DNA from: Mesocentrotus franciscanus
Lineage: Eukaryota > Echinodermata > Echinoidea > Camarodonta > Strongylocentrotidae
Reading direction: 5' to 3'
NCBI GenBank assembly: GCA_037976565.1
Contig: CP137670.1
Span: forward strand, 15,277,216-15,341,215
DNA length: 64,000 nt
Numbering within the stretch: position 1 is the stretch's first letter; every line of letters begins with the position of its first letter. The notes beneath the pieces were generated by a model. The model made no database searches. It worked only from the letters and a program-made list of their open reading frames with translations, and was not told the origin of the DNA. The translations under genes and the position numbers were made by a program. Shown here piece by piece: positions 39,901-51,934 of the stretch.

Positions 39901-41041
39901 ATCAAAAACAAGAACAACAGCAACGAAAACAAGATGATAAGAAGAACAAGAACGAAAGAAAAGTCAAGACATTTTGATCAGCATAACCATAAAAACAAAC
40001 AAACAATGATGCAAAATACATTATGTAATATGGAAATATGGAGAGAAAAAACAAACAAATACAAAGTAAATACAGAGTTAAATTAATCAATAATAACCAA
40101 ACAGAAATTCAATTACAAAAATAAAACACAAGAGCATATGACATCGCTTCTCATATCAAATTGAGAATGTAATTATTTTCTGAAAATATGCAGTACTGAA
40201 AAAGAAATAGTTAGCTATTTGAATAATGATAATTTGAGCTACACGAAAGTTTCTGTTCAAGGTGTATAAATACCTATTGTGATATGGCAATTCCGGATGA
40301 GGTTCTGAACCTTCTAGATCTTCAAGCAATTTTTCAATATCAGGTAGACCTTGTAGATCTTTAGTGAGTTCAGGAACAATATCTAAGTATGACATTGGGG
40401 CTGGTCCCTTCGAGGAGCGAACAGCCACAGAATATGGCGGTGGAGGCTCCCGATGAGATGGGTTGTCACTTGTTTCTTTATTCGTTCGTTTGTATGGACG
40501 TTGTTCACTTTCATCTATGCTTCCGAGTTTCTCCCGGTGGGAACTGTCCTCGGTTAGCCAATGGTCACTTGGATCAACGTTTTCAAAGTCAAATTGTTTA
40601 TCTGTTGTTAATGAATCTGGAAAAGAGTGACGATTCTTCTCGAATGGGCCAGTGATAGCTGGATGCACTCCCGGGGAGATCCATGTGCTTGCGGACTGTT
40701 CGTCGATCAAAGATCGTCGGGGCTCTCTAGATGAGTTCCATGGAGTGTCTTTGAAGTTACCATTCCTCTGCGCCAGTTGCGGTGAGTACATACCTTGGTA
40801 ACTACCGGACGAATCCGAAGGGACTGGACTGTCAGAGTCGGACAGTGTCTTGCTGTATGGGGAGCTTTTCTCAGTCTCATCGCTATACCTGTACTTCATA
40901 AGACTAGCGTCATATTTCTGAGCGAGTATCCGATGCTTCCCGGTACGGCTGTATCTTCTGTCTGACTCATTCCGTACAGAGTAGAAACCATGATCCGCAA
41001 AGGATATATCATCGTCGTGTTCATACTCCATACCGTTTTGT
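36705..41041 (-). CDS. CD225/Dispanin-domain protein with long disordered N-terminus
   Basis: Exons along the minus strand are 41041-40274, 39513-37493 and 36908-36705. The last about 105 residues form a CD225 (Dispanin) domain: NYRFFSVMAAIWFFPIGIWA, then LRKSHQ at the splice, VDTRVQAKDLPGARKASKSA, then the second membrane helix. In the family (IFITM, PRRT, SYNDIG, TMEM91) this is a two-segment membrane domain. Upstream are about 890 hydrophilic residues rich in R, P, S and H, with PPPPYSV (a PPxY WW-ligand) near residue 195. The large exon needs two one-base corrections (39040-38955 and 37643-37549). With them the length is 2985 nt, 994 codons plus stop, and both splice phases agree. The 5' end may lie further upstream, because an acceptor precedes the first ATG. 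Confidence 0.8.
37493..39513 (-). CDS. CD225-domain gene, large middle exon (two frame breaks)
   Basis: 2021 nt from acceptor 'gatcttgtcag' to donor 'gtattt'. Segment 1 (to about 39040) reads SDFAKPADKPQ...GLDNPGYAYDIEE. Segment 2, in the next frame, reads QYSYLSRPSQTYQKPISSDI through PETPPNNNQQGQQG. Segment 3, again shifted in the same direction, reads ASGKKSDTGTFTNYRFF and the first CD225 helix. Segment 2 is very basic and Pro-rich, with a 43-residue imperfect tandem repeat (NERRTR...VSEVP twice, nucleotides about 37880-37680). Whether the breaks are assembly errors or real is open. Confidence 0.7.
39785..39965 (+). repeat. Purine-rich (GAA/AAG) tract in CD225-gene intron
   Basis: Long A/G stretch with 'gaagaagaag' and 'aagaacaagaac' words between two exons of the minus-strand gene. 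On the transcribed strand it is a pyrimidine tract. Confidence 0.8.
40274..41041 (-). CDS. CD225-domain gene, first recognised exon
   Basis: Starts after acceptor 'cattttaattgcag'. The first ATG is at 41031, so an earlier exon may exist. About 252 residues, acidic and Ser-rich: MEYEHDDDISFADHGFYSV at the start, EPPPPYSVAVRSSKGP in the middle (PPxY), and IEKLLEDLEGSEPHPELPYH at the end. It ends AATAG before the donor gtattt, phase 2, which joins in frame to exon 39513. Confidence 0.75.
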
Positions 41042-41551
41042 CTGCAATTAAAATGAAAATAAGATTAACATTTACAATTTTCATCAAAGAAGAAAAATGG
41101 TCAATAATGCAAATGATATTCCTAAATTAGAGATGCAACTTTTGATCCTGAAGTAACACCTAAAAGAATAAAGCTACGAAACAAAAATTAAAATGCTAAA
41201 CAATTCACTACTATAACATGTTTTCATTTATTAAAAAAAAGATAACAAAAACAGATGCGAATACAAAACATGCCCTAACTAGTTGCTCAGGAAAATATGA
41301 TTTCCAATATTGAAGAATGTACTTTGTACCTCGTGGAGCACCTACTATAAATAAAAGGGATTTGTTTGTATTCAAACTTTCTATAACGCACGGTCTGTTG
41401 GCGTCCATAATATTAATGCCTTTATGGCAATGATCAAACAATATCGTGGTCGTAACATTGATGAATTGCCTGTTCATGATAACTGTTGACTGTTGTCACC
41501 TGCGGAATATTTCAGCACTTTAAAGGGAAATACGCGTATTATAATGTAATA

Positions 41552-41609
41552 GTAAAAACAGCAGCAGCGGTATAAGAGATGGGGGTGATAGTAGTAGTGA
41601 TGCTAGTAA

Positions 41610-41662
<53 letters not shown>

Positions 41663-41665
41663 ATT
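41552..41665 (+). repeat. (AGT)n microsatellite
   Basis: About 14 AGT units at 41605-41643 with imperfect flanks, then 'aggaggagga'. Confidence 0.9.
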
Positions 41666-41699
41666 CTAAGTGGTAATAGTAGTAATATACAGTGCTCAC

Positions 41700-42770
41700 G
41701 AAAATAAATATATATCAATCTTTGCCAGATTATCATTTGAAAGTTATAACCTGTGTGAGTTTGAATTATATTTAACATTAAAGTGTAACTGATATTTAGT
41801 CTAATGATACATTATTAATAACTCTGCTGCCACGGATAACTTTGCAGCAGCCATTTAAAAAAGTGTTGACTAAATCCTCCTGTACCAAGTGTGGGTTGAA
41901 GCAATGAATATGGGTTAAAAGCCTTTTCGAAATCTTATTTTAGTTCGAACACAATTACTTACATAAAATATTCGCATTGTTTTGTGAATTAGAATAGAAA
42001 AGGTAATAATGTCAACTCAGACTCAAGGAAAGGCTCATGTACTAACAGACCTTATGATATTCTCTTTGTTATAATGACACAATTTTGGCTTCCCTCTCAC
42101 ACCTTGTTTCAGGGTTATCTGCTCATGTGCTGGTCATTAAGTCATTCAAAATGGACGAAGTTCACTTACATGGATGCTACCTTTCTACCTTTCTTAAATG
42201 AAAGTTTTCTGTCTTTATATTTGGTAGTTATCCTCATGACTTTTTTGCACGCATTTGATGAACCTTTGAGGATATTAAACCTCCAAGTTTTCATATGCTG
42301 TTCGAGACAAATACCTTATGCATCTTACACATCTTAAGCATGCGAAATGGTGCAATGTACAAGTGAGAAAAGAAATCTAAGATATCATGAGGCAAGAAGT
42401 GAGAAGAGTGTTGTCTTGGATCACTTTAAACAATGCAGCTCTGAAGCATGAAGCAGAATTTAACTTTTAAAAGGATTTAAGACCAACGTAACGCATGCAT
42501 GTGGCCTGACCCGAATTCGGTACATCGGCCCAAACTTGATACAAGAGGATTTTGACGGCACTTTTGTTTAAAAATTAAACCCTGTTGGCCAGCCATCCGT
42601 GGAAGACATTTAAGGAATGGGGTTTCATCAGACAGAAGACAAGCTACTATTCACAATGATATAAGTAATAAGGTCACATTAATTATGAGGTTTTAATTAT
42701 AAGCTACTAAAGTTAGGTATACTATTTTGATACGCACTGTATAGCATACCACTAATTGTAGTTGTTGTTA
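41700..42770. other. Non-coding stretch, no gene recognised
   Basis: AT-rich intergenic or intronic sequence. Open frames such as 42074-42337 have no recognisable domain. Confidence 0.4.
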
Positions 42771-42773
42771 TTT

Positions 42774-42850
42774 TAGTAGCAGCAGCAGCAATGGGGGTAG
42801 TGTTAGTCTTACAGTCGTACATGTATTAGCAGCAATTGCAGTAGTAGTAA

Positions 42851-42892
<42 letters not shown>

Positions 42893-42925
42893 AAGTAGTT
42901 CTAGTAGTATACGTACAAGTAGTAG
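42774..42925 (+). repeat. (GTA)n/(AGC)n microsatellite
   Basis: 'agcagcagcag' near 42778-42789, then an imperfect block and about 13 'agt' units near 42856-42892, ending in 'gtagtatacgtacaagtagta'. Confidence 0.9.
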
Positions 42926-42929
42926 TACT

Positions 42930-44240
42930 AATACTTGTATAAAACGTTCTAGTTTTAAAACAATCTTCTCTTCATGACAATATATTATACTACGTGGGAT
43001 ACTGTACGTCGTTTACAAGTATGCGAATATATTATTAATAGTGCTACTAACTTTCCGCAATAATACATCGCACTATCCATGATAATAATCATAGACTCAT
43101 GAAAAATAGTCTACAGGTACGGCGGGCTTGATTGACATGGTACACATTACAAATGTTAATCATGCAAATTACTTACCAATTGAATGGTGGATAAACCAGC
43201 TTCATGAACCCGACATTTTACTTAAGAACTTAACAGCGACATTACTCCGCGGATCATACACAGCGATTTATCATACTGTATTATATCTCCCTCAACGCAT
43301 TTCATCATTGATATGCTTCAGTAATCTGTCCTGAACTGAACGCTGTTCAGCCCTCAACTCTTGCCATTGAGCTATTGTGACAAGTCGACGTATTCAAATA
43401 TACCGCATCAAGTATCACAATAGTAGTATATAGTTTCACGTTTCATTTCTCCGTGTCACACGCTATTGTATATGGCGACGCCCAGGGGTATCATAAGGGG
43501 TACAGAACCTTAAGCCATACCCTTTTTAGTCTGTTCATGATCTCCGGCGTTAAAGGTTGGTGTTTGGTATAAATTAGGGGTAAGTATTAATATCACACGC
43601 ATTTTCCCAATGTTGAATTTCTTTTTTTCCCCCGAGCACATGCAATAGTTCTCGTCTTACACTCTTCTGTTAATGATGATTAAAAAGGTTTACACATCAC
43701 ACGCGATAAAAAACAAAATCCTAAAATCTGTAGTGGGAGTGATTGGTTTTTCAAATGTGGATTCTTATGTGCACGACTTTAATCTACCAGACGGCATTTT
43801 ATATCAATGTTGCTGCATGTATCACACATGGTATACAAGCACATGCAGGTGGCTGTCTTGATTTTAATATGTGGAAAATGAAACTGCAATTTAAATTTTT
43901 AAATATCCTCTCATATTGATGGGTCATAAGTGTCCAATCTTCTTTCAGTTAACTTAAAGAGAAAGTTGAGATATAAGGGTGAAATATAATTGTGAGCTTT
44001 CTCCTTCATTTAGCTTGAAGGAATATGAGAAGCTATGTCCCCTAGCTGATGATAACTGCTCTTCAGATGCACTCATATGCGAAATTTAATTGCACAACCA
44101 GTACTCAATTTTTATTTTAAAAAGTGATGCCACATTGGCGTCTCATAAAAAAGGAATGCTCACATTAAGGTAGAATTATCGTGTAATGCAATTTGAGTGA
44201 TATGAGCATAATGATTTATAAACCTTGTCAGAAATGACAT
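42930..44240. other. Non-coding stretch, no gene recognised
   Basis: AT-rich sequence. Small open frames at 43128-43334 and 43673-43861 show no domain and no splice-consistent neighbours. Confidence 0.4.
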
Positions 44241-44242
44241 CG

Positions 44243-44395
44243 AGGCGCGATAGCTCAGTTGGTAGAGCAGTGGTCTCGTAATCCGGTGACCCGGGTTCGA
44301 AACCAAGTCGATGCGCTAGTGCCCTTTGGTAAGGCATTAATCCTCACTACCAGGTCCCTCGCATTTATGCTTTCTTAGCAGTCAGGTAAAAAATA
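44243..44395 (+). mobile_element. tRNA(Thr)-headed SINE
   Basis: The head resembles tRNA-Thr (anticodon loop CTCGTAA): an A-box-like TAGCTCAGTTGG at 44251 and a B-box-like GGGTTCGAAAC at 44293 form a pol III promoter. The anticodon stem has two mismatched pairs (GTGGT against TCCGG) and the T stem is broken, so it is not a working tRNA. The body 'ctagtgccctttggtaaggc' to 'tttatgctttcttagcagtc' recurs at 54125-54270, which confirms a dispersed family. Confidence 0.75.
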
Positions 44396-44399
44396 ACCA

Positions 44400-45940
44400 T
44401 CACAACCATCACAACCATTCGTACCTTTGGAACCATGTTGGAATAAAATCCAGTCTTTGAACACTGTGTATTGTATGCTTATTGTGCAGACGACCTTTCC
44501 CGTGGTACTTAATACCCTCTCCTTTAGAAAGGGGTCAATTTCTGGGTATACCCTCCCTATTGTTGGTTGACTTGAATAAACATGTGAGCTATTGTAGTCA
44601 TTTGTAGGAGTTCTTTTAACCTTTTGAATGGCACATCCACTCTAGCCTCAATAGATGCATACAAACACAATAAAACAAACTCAGAGGTAAGGCAAGATTT
44701 ATTGTGCTCGGATAGCATGATGGGGTTGTTTACACACTTACGAGCTAAATTTAAGTTAAGAGATTCTAACTTAGACCTAGGTTAAGGATTATTAAGTTAC
44801 CAATTATACTGTATATTTCATGAATGGAATAAAAAATCTCAATACTTTAAAATGGGAGAATCAAATTAAAAACAAATTGAGCTCAGTAAGCGGTAATGTG
44901 ATTTTAAAATGTTACGCAAAGTTGAAAGACATTGCGGGCAGAAAAATAAATCACATACAAACTAACAGAAAAGAAAAGAAAGAATAACGTCTATTTCGCA
45001 GATTCTATATCAAATGTTATACAGTAAATACAACATTAATCCAACAAAAATACAATTATGACAATTTGTTTTATCATTAACACAGAAAAAAAATTGGAAT
45101 CAAATAGGACGAAATAGTTATCGGAGAAGTTTGTTTGGTATGAGCTCCCAAGAGTCACATGTCATTTCTTTTTGCCAATGAGGGAAATCGAGACTTGTGG
45201 TGACGTCATGAGTTACGTCAACATTTAATCTCCCTTCAAAAATTATTATGATCTGTGGATATTCTGCCAGCGCAGATTGTAGTATAAAGTCAAGGGAAAT
45301 GCCATATTATGATAGTTACATAAAATGGCATTTGTATCTTTAATCAAGGAGATAAAATCCTACCTCCTTGCTTTAATCTACACCTCGAAAGTTCAAACCT
45401 GAAACAACTATTAAAGGTTTACGCATGCAAAATAACCTGTTAAAATGATCCTCACTCTTTCGAAACGTGTAAAAGCACCTCGATTATACTGAACAAGCCC
45501 TAATCAATGATTCCCACGACTTTCTAAACAAGAAATGCAAACAATGAAATAACTGAACTCTGTTATTTGCCAATCTCAAGTGCAGTCAAGCATGCGAAGA
45601 AGCCGTTTTGTCAACGACATGAACTACCTTTGCATTGCACACACCTGTTATTTAGCTTATAAGTGCAAACAAGAAATGCAATTCATTCACTCGTCGGGCA
45701 GGTTATGCTAATGGCTATTGATTTCTTTTAGGACGGGGGTGATCAAATGTGTTGTGTACATGTATTCAAGACCATTATTTAAGACTTAATTCCAGTGTGA
45801 AATTAGATTACACTGTTTTTCTATCCTAAATGAGACATCACTCTTCATTATATGAAGAGAAAGTATTAAACCAGGGCATTTCTTTGATTAAACATAGAAT
45901 CACATGCCATGAATGTATACATCATAAAAATATTCTCTCT
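44400..45940. other. Non-coding stretch, no gene recognised
   Basis: AT-rich, no open frame of note. Confidence 0.4.
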
Positions 45941-46040
45941 TTCTCTCTTCCACTCCCCTTTTCTCTCTTTCTCTCTCTCTCTCTCTATCTGTATATATTT
46001 AAATATATATATATATATATATATTGGTGTATGTGTGTGT

Positions 46041-46071
<31 letters not shown>

Positions 46072-46112
46072 GAAGGGAGAGAGAGAGGGAGAGATGGGGA
46101 GAGAAGGAAAAA
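45938..46112. repeat. Compound mirror microsatellite (CT)n-(TA)n-(GT)n-(GA)n
   Basis: (TC)n at about 45938-45986, (TA)n at about 46002-46024, (GT)n at about 46030-46040 and (GA)n at about 46041-46105. The CT and GA arms are reverse complements around an AT core, so a hairpin of more than 40 bp per strand is possible. Confidence 0.9.
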
Positions 46113-47389
46113 AAGAGAACAGTGGTTGCGGCGGTCATGAAGGTATGAGTTAATTGAACTAATACCTTGCAGCTACATGTATACAAGTCTAAAGTGATTG
46201 GTAAGTGTGTGTCATACGTAACGCCCGAGTATTATGGTTGTAAAAAGACAGCAAATTCCATTTTAATTAATATTTGGTGTGATTAAAATTCTACTACATG
46301 TATACTTAAGAACAAGGTCCCACTTAAAAAAAAGGAAAGGACATAAATAAATGTAGTCACTTGAACGAACTAAACTATTTCTTTCCTTTTACAAAGTAAT
46401 ATTCTTTTGATGCATGACAACAGTCATACATATATTAAAGAATTCATGAGGGATCTAACAAAGTATATGAAAACAGACAAAATCCGGATCAATGCACGAG
46501 GACTCTACTATTGACAATGCTGCCATCTGCGTTAGATATTATGCAGTTATCGAAACATTTTGCTTCAATAGTAGTATACATATAGTTGCTAAAAAGTTGG
46601 AATTCACTAAATTTTCACCGTGTAATGATGAAAAATTCTTTTTTGGGGGGGAAAGGCATGGCATAAAATATTACCTAGTATGTATTAATACAAATGTCCG
46701 CTGTGCTATTAAAACAGATATATATAGAGAGAAACAAAGAAGGAGGAGGAGAAGAAGAAGAAGAGGAGGAAAAAGAAGAAGAAAAGGAACCGTTTTTCTG
46801 TTCCTCCTTAGCACAAGTTCTGAGGTAAATATTGAATTTAAGCCAAAATATATATTTAAAAAAGTGAGAACGAAAACACATGTATATACCTTTGTTTTCA
46901 CAAGGCACTGAACCGTTTAGCTATGTCAGTGTATGTAGGATTTAGTTTAGATTAAATGTTGAAGACATTGAAAGAACCTATGTCTTGGTACTTCCTTTTT
47001 CCACATTTTTAGACCTAATATCTGCAATGTCTGCAGGCTAGTTTGGGCTTGTAAACTACATCATTTGTGTAGGCAAGATTACCAATATTATAACAGCTTT
47101 TTTATAATTCGATGGATTTTTACAGAGCACAGCGGCAATTATAAACATTTGGGGTTGTCTTGAATTCGTCACTGGACTAAATGGATCACGGGGTTTTGGG
47201 ATTCTAGTTTCAAGGCACAAACATCCTTGGTAAGACGTCTGTCTATGTTTGCCATCCTCCAGTCAGGTAAAGAAATTGGCTACTCTGTAGAAATAAATTC
47301 GGAATCCTTGAATGCTTTAGTACCCTGGCATGACGATTAGGCTTTAACTGAGGTAATGGGATTCTTTGCATTGAGCGTAGTAGAACTGT
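46113..47389. other. Non-coding stretch with a GA-rich tract
   Basis: AT-rich. A purine tract with 'aggaggaggagaagaagaag' lies at about 46730-46790. The open frames crossing it on both strands are low-complexity. Confidence 0.4.
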
Positions 47390-47397
47390 GTTATATC

Positions 47398-48126
47398 GGG
47401 GAGGTGATATAGAAGGAGTGGAAACTCTTGTAATTTATCCAAACGCATGCGTGAGTTCTAAAGCGTAACAATAGGATGCGTAACATTCCACTCGGCTTTG
47501 AAGTTCCATGCTCCGAGCCGCTCTTTTACTGCTGCAGCAGGAAATTTCGGAGGCCAGGCACTAGTTTCACATTTATTAAATTACCGGCAAAATTTCAGTG
47601 TATTATAAACTTCATATGGGGATTGTATTGGGAATAGTGCATCAAACAATTTTTCAAATTTAGTACTCCGCCCTTCCTATAATTTGTGTGCCAGAGTTGG
47701 TAAAAGAAAAATTAGATCCTGACAAAAACTCAATATTTTAGGATAATCCGATTATTTTTGCATGTTTTAATCTCCCGTCATTTAATCCATGATTTACAAT
47801 CTTCGATAACTTTAAGTTTGCTAATGCGTGCTTTCGCGTGCTTTTTGTATTTTTGCAGTTGAAAAAAGTATGACATTATAACAGTTTGTGTTCGCTTGTT
47901 CAACTCATTACACATTCAACAATTGATGAGAAATCATTGAAAGAGACAGCGAACATTTGCTGAGATACCATTTTCTGATGTAGAAATTCTAAATCCTGAT
48001 ATTTCATGCGCTCTTTATCTCACCACCTGGTCAACAGTTGCAGATTAGCGCATAACTTTTCGGCGGCTTGAAGCATGGGGTCAAAGGAGAGCGGTTTGAT
48101 TCCACTCCTTCTCTATCACCTCCCTG
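47398..48126. mobile_element. hAT-like MITE with direct flanking repeats
   Basis: GTTATATC occurs at 47390-47397 and 48127-48134. The terminal inverted repeats are about 26 bp: GGGGAGGTGATATAGAAGGA on the left and CAGGGAGGTGATAGAGAAGG on the inverted right, both continuing to 'gtggaa'. An 8-bp duplication and a CAG-like end suggest hAT. The left terminus has lost or changed its first bases. No coding capacity. Confidence 0.75.
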
Positions 48127-48537
48127 GTTATATCAAGGAACGTATAATATAAATGTACATCTGACAACTTGAATAACAATATACATCAGAAAAGTTTTAT
48201 CATCAATTTACCCAGCTTATCATAACCTAATGAGAATAAAAAGGTATGAATGATCAAGACTAGATAGTAGACGACGGATGAAATATCAGCCTAACTAACG
48301 CTCAACCGGAAACATCTTCATGCATTACATTAAGTCCACCCGATCGTGCATGCATCTTAAATAGAATGGTGAGCTTCTGACATCATTATCATAAGATATA
48401 CACCACTCCTCTCAATCAGATCAAGTTTCTCTCTTTTCCATTTTCGCACATTATTATACTAAATCGTGAACGTATTGTATGTATATATATATTTATATAA
48501 TGATAATAATACCGGTTTCTATTATAGCGCTTTGACA

Positions 48538-48715
48538 TCAACTGACCAAACACTTACAATTTATTATCAACCCGGTCACTAGATTCAATTACTATTATAA
48601 TTACTATCACTATTAGTATTACTATTACTATTACTGGTAATATTACTATAAATATTACTATTATTATTACTGTTAATATTACTATAAATATTACTATTAC
48701 TATATATATGTGGAG
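48538..48715 (+). repeat. (ATTACT)n / (TATTAC)n microsatellite
   Basis: Imperfect trinucleotide-type repeats with two copies of 'aatattactataaatattac' about 45 bp apart, preceded by 'ttatagcgctttgac' at about 48520. Confidence 0.8.
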
Positions 48716-48965
48716 GTGCATGGGTTGGTATAGTGGTTAATTCACTTGACCCTCAATGCAAGGGTTGAGGGATCGAATTCAAGCCCGGTATGATAGTAAT
48801 ATCCAGTTTGCCACTCTTCATCAAGGTGTAAATGGGTACCTGACTATGTTAGCGTAATAATGATTGCAGGACCTACAGAAAGAGCAGTAGTAAGTATACT
48901 AATGTGGCTACTCTGGGTTAAAATACCCAATTATTATTATTTCTTTATTTATTGTTATTCATTAT
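48716..48965 (+). mobile_element. tRNA-derived SINE, second family
   Basis: A-box-like TGGTATAGTGG at 48727 and B-box-like GGATCGAATTC at 48770 lie about 43 bp apart, as in a tRNA head. An unrelated body of about 130 bp and a terminal (ATT)n tail at 48940-48965 follow. The body differs from that of the SINE at 44243. Confidence 0.65.
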
Positions 48966-50400
48966 TGCATTCAACAGTTTCGTAGCGTGGGTACAGCTGT
49001 TGAAGGGGCACGGTCAGTCTAAGGAGGTGGATGTAAAATATTCCATAAGATCACCGATTCGGCATTTAGGCGTAGGTTTGTAAAAGGGTTCCAACCATAT
49101 TCTTTTCACGATTCCTTACCCCTTTCCCCATTTACCCCTCCAAGATTCGATGAGGGAGGGGTGGGGGTATACCCCTGATAGCTACCCCATTGTGCCGGTG
49201 GTTTAGGCCAACACCTTCCTAAAATATATTATGTGTGCTATCTTTGGACTGATAAACGCTTGTCTTTCTTCTTGAAGTGCAAAAATGGGTCCATGGATGA
49301 TTGTATATATTATAGATAAAGCACAAATTGGAATCCGACCAAATTTCGGCTTTCTGGTTTCAAAACTTTGTTAACATCGAAGCAAGTGAGAGAGAGAGAA
49401 AGAGAGAAAAAGAGAGGGGGTTGAGGATCGGTGACATATTATAGTGACATCTACGTTGCTCCATTGTGTATATATTTTATAGTATTTTAATTACTAAAAA
49501 ACAGCTTCCTGCTGAAAATTAGGTGACGGCTGCGCCAAAATATGTTGTAGAAATCCACGTGTCTCGTACACCTTGGACGTTTTCAATTGCCAGGCTGATA
49601 TCTATGGATACAGACGGGGAAATAAAGTAGCCTAAAATGTAATTAATATAATGACTGATCAAGATAAGAGAACTTGCTAAATGTTTCTACATATATTTAT
49701 ACCTGGCAAAATAAATCCTGTTCAAGGGGGCTTCCCACATTCCACCAGCCTTGTCATTAGAACAGTGTGTAAATGGCTCATCATAATTCACCCGGTAGTG
49801 CCTAATATTTCTTTGATATACTACTGATATACCACAAGAAATTTCTCATTTTGTATTGCCATATGGTCCCTCAACACTGAAATTTAACAACATCTACAAA
49901 ACAAACCTTGTTACTGTTAATATAAGGAAGCACTATCTAGAAACAATCAGGCTAATTGCAGGAAATATCTGAAGTGCTGATTTAAACCAAAACAATCATA
50001 AGTCATACATAGGCCTACATGTGTATCATTCAGAAATCAGTCAACGCCTGCAGATGTACATATAAGTGCGTCCAAAAGCACGCACACTCAATCACGTGTC
50101 TGTATTGAAGTAACGGTTATGCATTGTGCGTGTGCGAGGAAATTAACACACGCACTGCACATCGTCGCCAATACTTTCATATCTCATTCAGATTTCGCGC
50201 ATGGCCTAACTCGCACATGCATAATGCCTATTAGAGAACATTTCACGGTCAAACCAGACAACTCGCGTGTACACCATTAACAAGAGTTCTCAAAATATCA
50301 CACGTATGGTGTTCTAGAAGGGAATTTGCAATTAGGTATATCATGCACCTGAGCTGAAAATCTGTGGGGGTTTTTTTCTCCTTATACGCACCAAAGAGTA
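48966..50400. other. Non-coding stretch, no gene recognised
   Basis: A short (GA)n run is at 49388-49420. Around 50060-50230 the sequence is richer in CpG and includes CACGTG (about 50094) and repeated 'cacacgcac'-type words, which may belong to the regulatory region of the candidate exon at 50551. Confidence 0.4.
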
Positions 50401-50550
50401 TTAAACCACTAGCGGAGTGACCAATTTTGATATTACTTCGAGTTGGTGAGTGTCATTAGGCGAGGTAGCGGAGTACCCGGTCGGGCCCCACGAAGCGGCA
50501 AGGGAGAGAGCGAAGAAAATATTTGCGTACAAGGTTAGAACTGAATCAGA

Positions 50551-50666
50551 ATGGATTGTACAGTGTTTGAGCACTCCCCGAGTATGGATGATATATCGGA
50601 TTCGGAACTTCATCTGGAATGGGGCCAGTTACTTCAAGAAATAGGTGGAACTGCCCTTCTAGCTGG
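50551..50666 (+). CDS. Candidate first coding exon of an unidentified gene
   Basis: ATG at 50551 has A at -3 and G at +4 and is preceded by an in-frame TGA. It opens 38 codons, MDCTVFEHSPSMDDISDSEL then HLEWGQLLQEIGGTALLA, acidic with an amphipathic end, and runs into the consensus donor GTGAGT at 50667 (phase 2). The 120 bp upstream is CpG-rich, like a promoter-proximal leader. No continuation exon was found in the remaining 13 kb and the product is not recognised. A small open frame in another frame (50450-50644) ends in a stop and lacks splice support. Confidence 0.4.
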
Positions 50667-50672
50667 GTGAGT

Positions 50673-51930
50673 ATAATTAAAACAATTACTGCCATTTAAG
50701 CTAATGACATTTATTTTGTAAGAGCATGAAAGCTTGCCCGACAAAGCAAAAAGTTAAGTATGCAGACTAAGTTTTCAAAGCATTGTAGTTCATAAATGGA
50801 TAACAGGTTTAATAGAATAAGTCGGCGCTAGATTGCCAGGAAATAAATATTAGTAAACCGGTATATTGCATTAGATTAGAGACAATCACTATTTAATAAT
50901 GGGCATGTAAACATGTTTGTTTGGGGTTTTTCTCCTCGTTTACGCCTAGTGTTTTCAACCATTCTGTATCTTTTATTTTTGAATTATCTTAAAGAAGTCT
51001 TCAAACAAGAAATAACTGATTTCTTAATGATATGTATATGCCTACTTACATACGTCGTGATGGGGTTTGATATATAAAGAGAAGTATTACATTAGGTAAC
51101 GGAAAGTTGAATATTTTGCATTAGTGATAGGGTGAAGTTGTGTAAATTTAATAAATGTATGTGGGTGTGCGTGTGATGGTTGTTGTGTAGGTAGTTTGGT
51201 ACGTAAAGTTTATTAATTAAATATTCATCCTCATTTAAGCTTTCAAAAGTTTACAAGAGACCGGAAATGCACGAGTCTGGAGGCGTAAAACGCGGAAAGT
51301 TCACGATCTCAACTTTTTTTGTAATGGATCTAAACTCATGTGGACCTTCACGCTTATGGCTTATTGGTCGGCCAAACGTGGGCTTTTTAAAGTGAGTTTA
51401 CTCGTTTCTTTTTGTAGCAGTAATCATTGAAAAAAACCATAACCAGAGTGGAAAAAACAAAATAGATCACGAATTTACACATCATGTAATCACGCAGTTT
51501 TGAAATAAAATGGATGAATCACAAACATGGATGAAATAGAAAGTCGTTCCCCTTTTCACAAGAAACAGCTTCCACAACAACAACAACAATAATAACGACA
51601 ACAAAACACGTCAGAAAGGGAAAAGATATCATATTAACAACGAACGGTTGCTCCAACAGGTTTCCGGTATATACATGGTTATACAGGTACTATTTCTATC
51701 CATTAGGCATGCATAATGAGCTGTCTGTCGAGTCGTGTCGACAGCATGAGGTATAATCACTAACATTGTTGTGGCTGGACAAAACAATGAGTTATTTGGC
51801 ATTGCTATTCACTTTGCAATGCATCTTATCGAATGAAGTATCAATGTTTCCATATGTAGATATACTATCCTGTCACCAGGGGTGTGTCTCACAGTAAAGA
51901 CAATGTCTGTGGGCAGCGCCTGTAAACGGA
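50673..51930. other. Non-coding stretch, possibly intron of the candidate gene
   Basis: AT-rich. No exon-like open frame with splice sites was recognised. Confidence 0.35.
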
Positions 51931-51934
51931 AAGG

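Noticed and set aside
44244..44317. Functional tRNA-Thr (CGT) gene
   Set aside because: The A and B boxes are present, but the anticodon and T stems have mismatches and the sequence continues into a body shared with 54122, so it is a SINE head.
47360..48140. Exon of a coding gene in a less AT-rich stretch
   Set aside because: No sustained open frame; the segment is delimited by inverted repeats and a target duplication.
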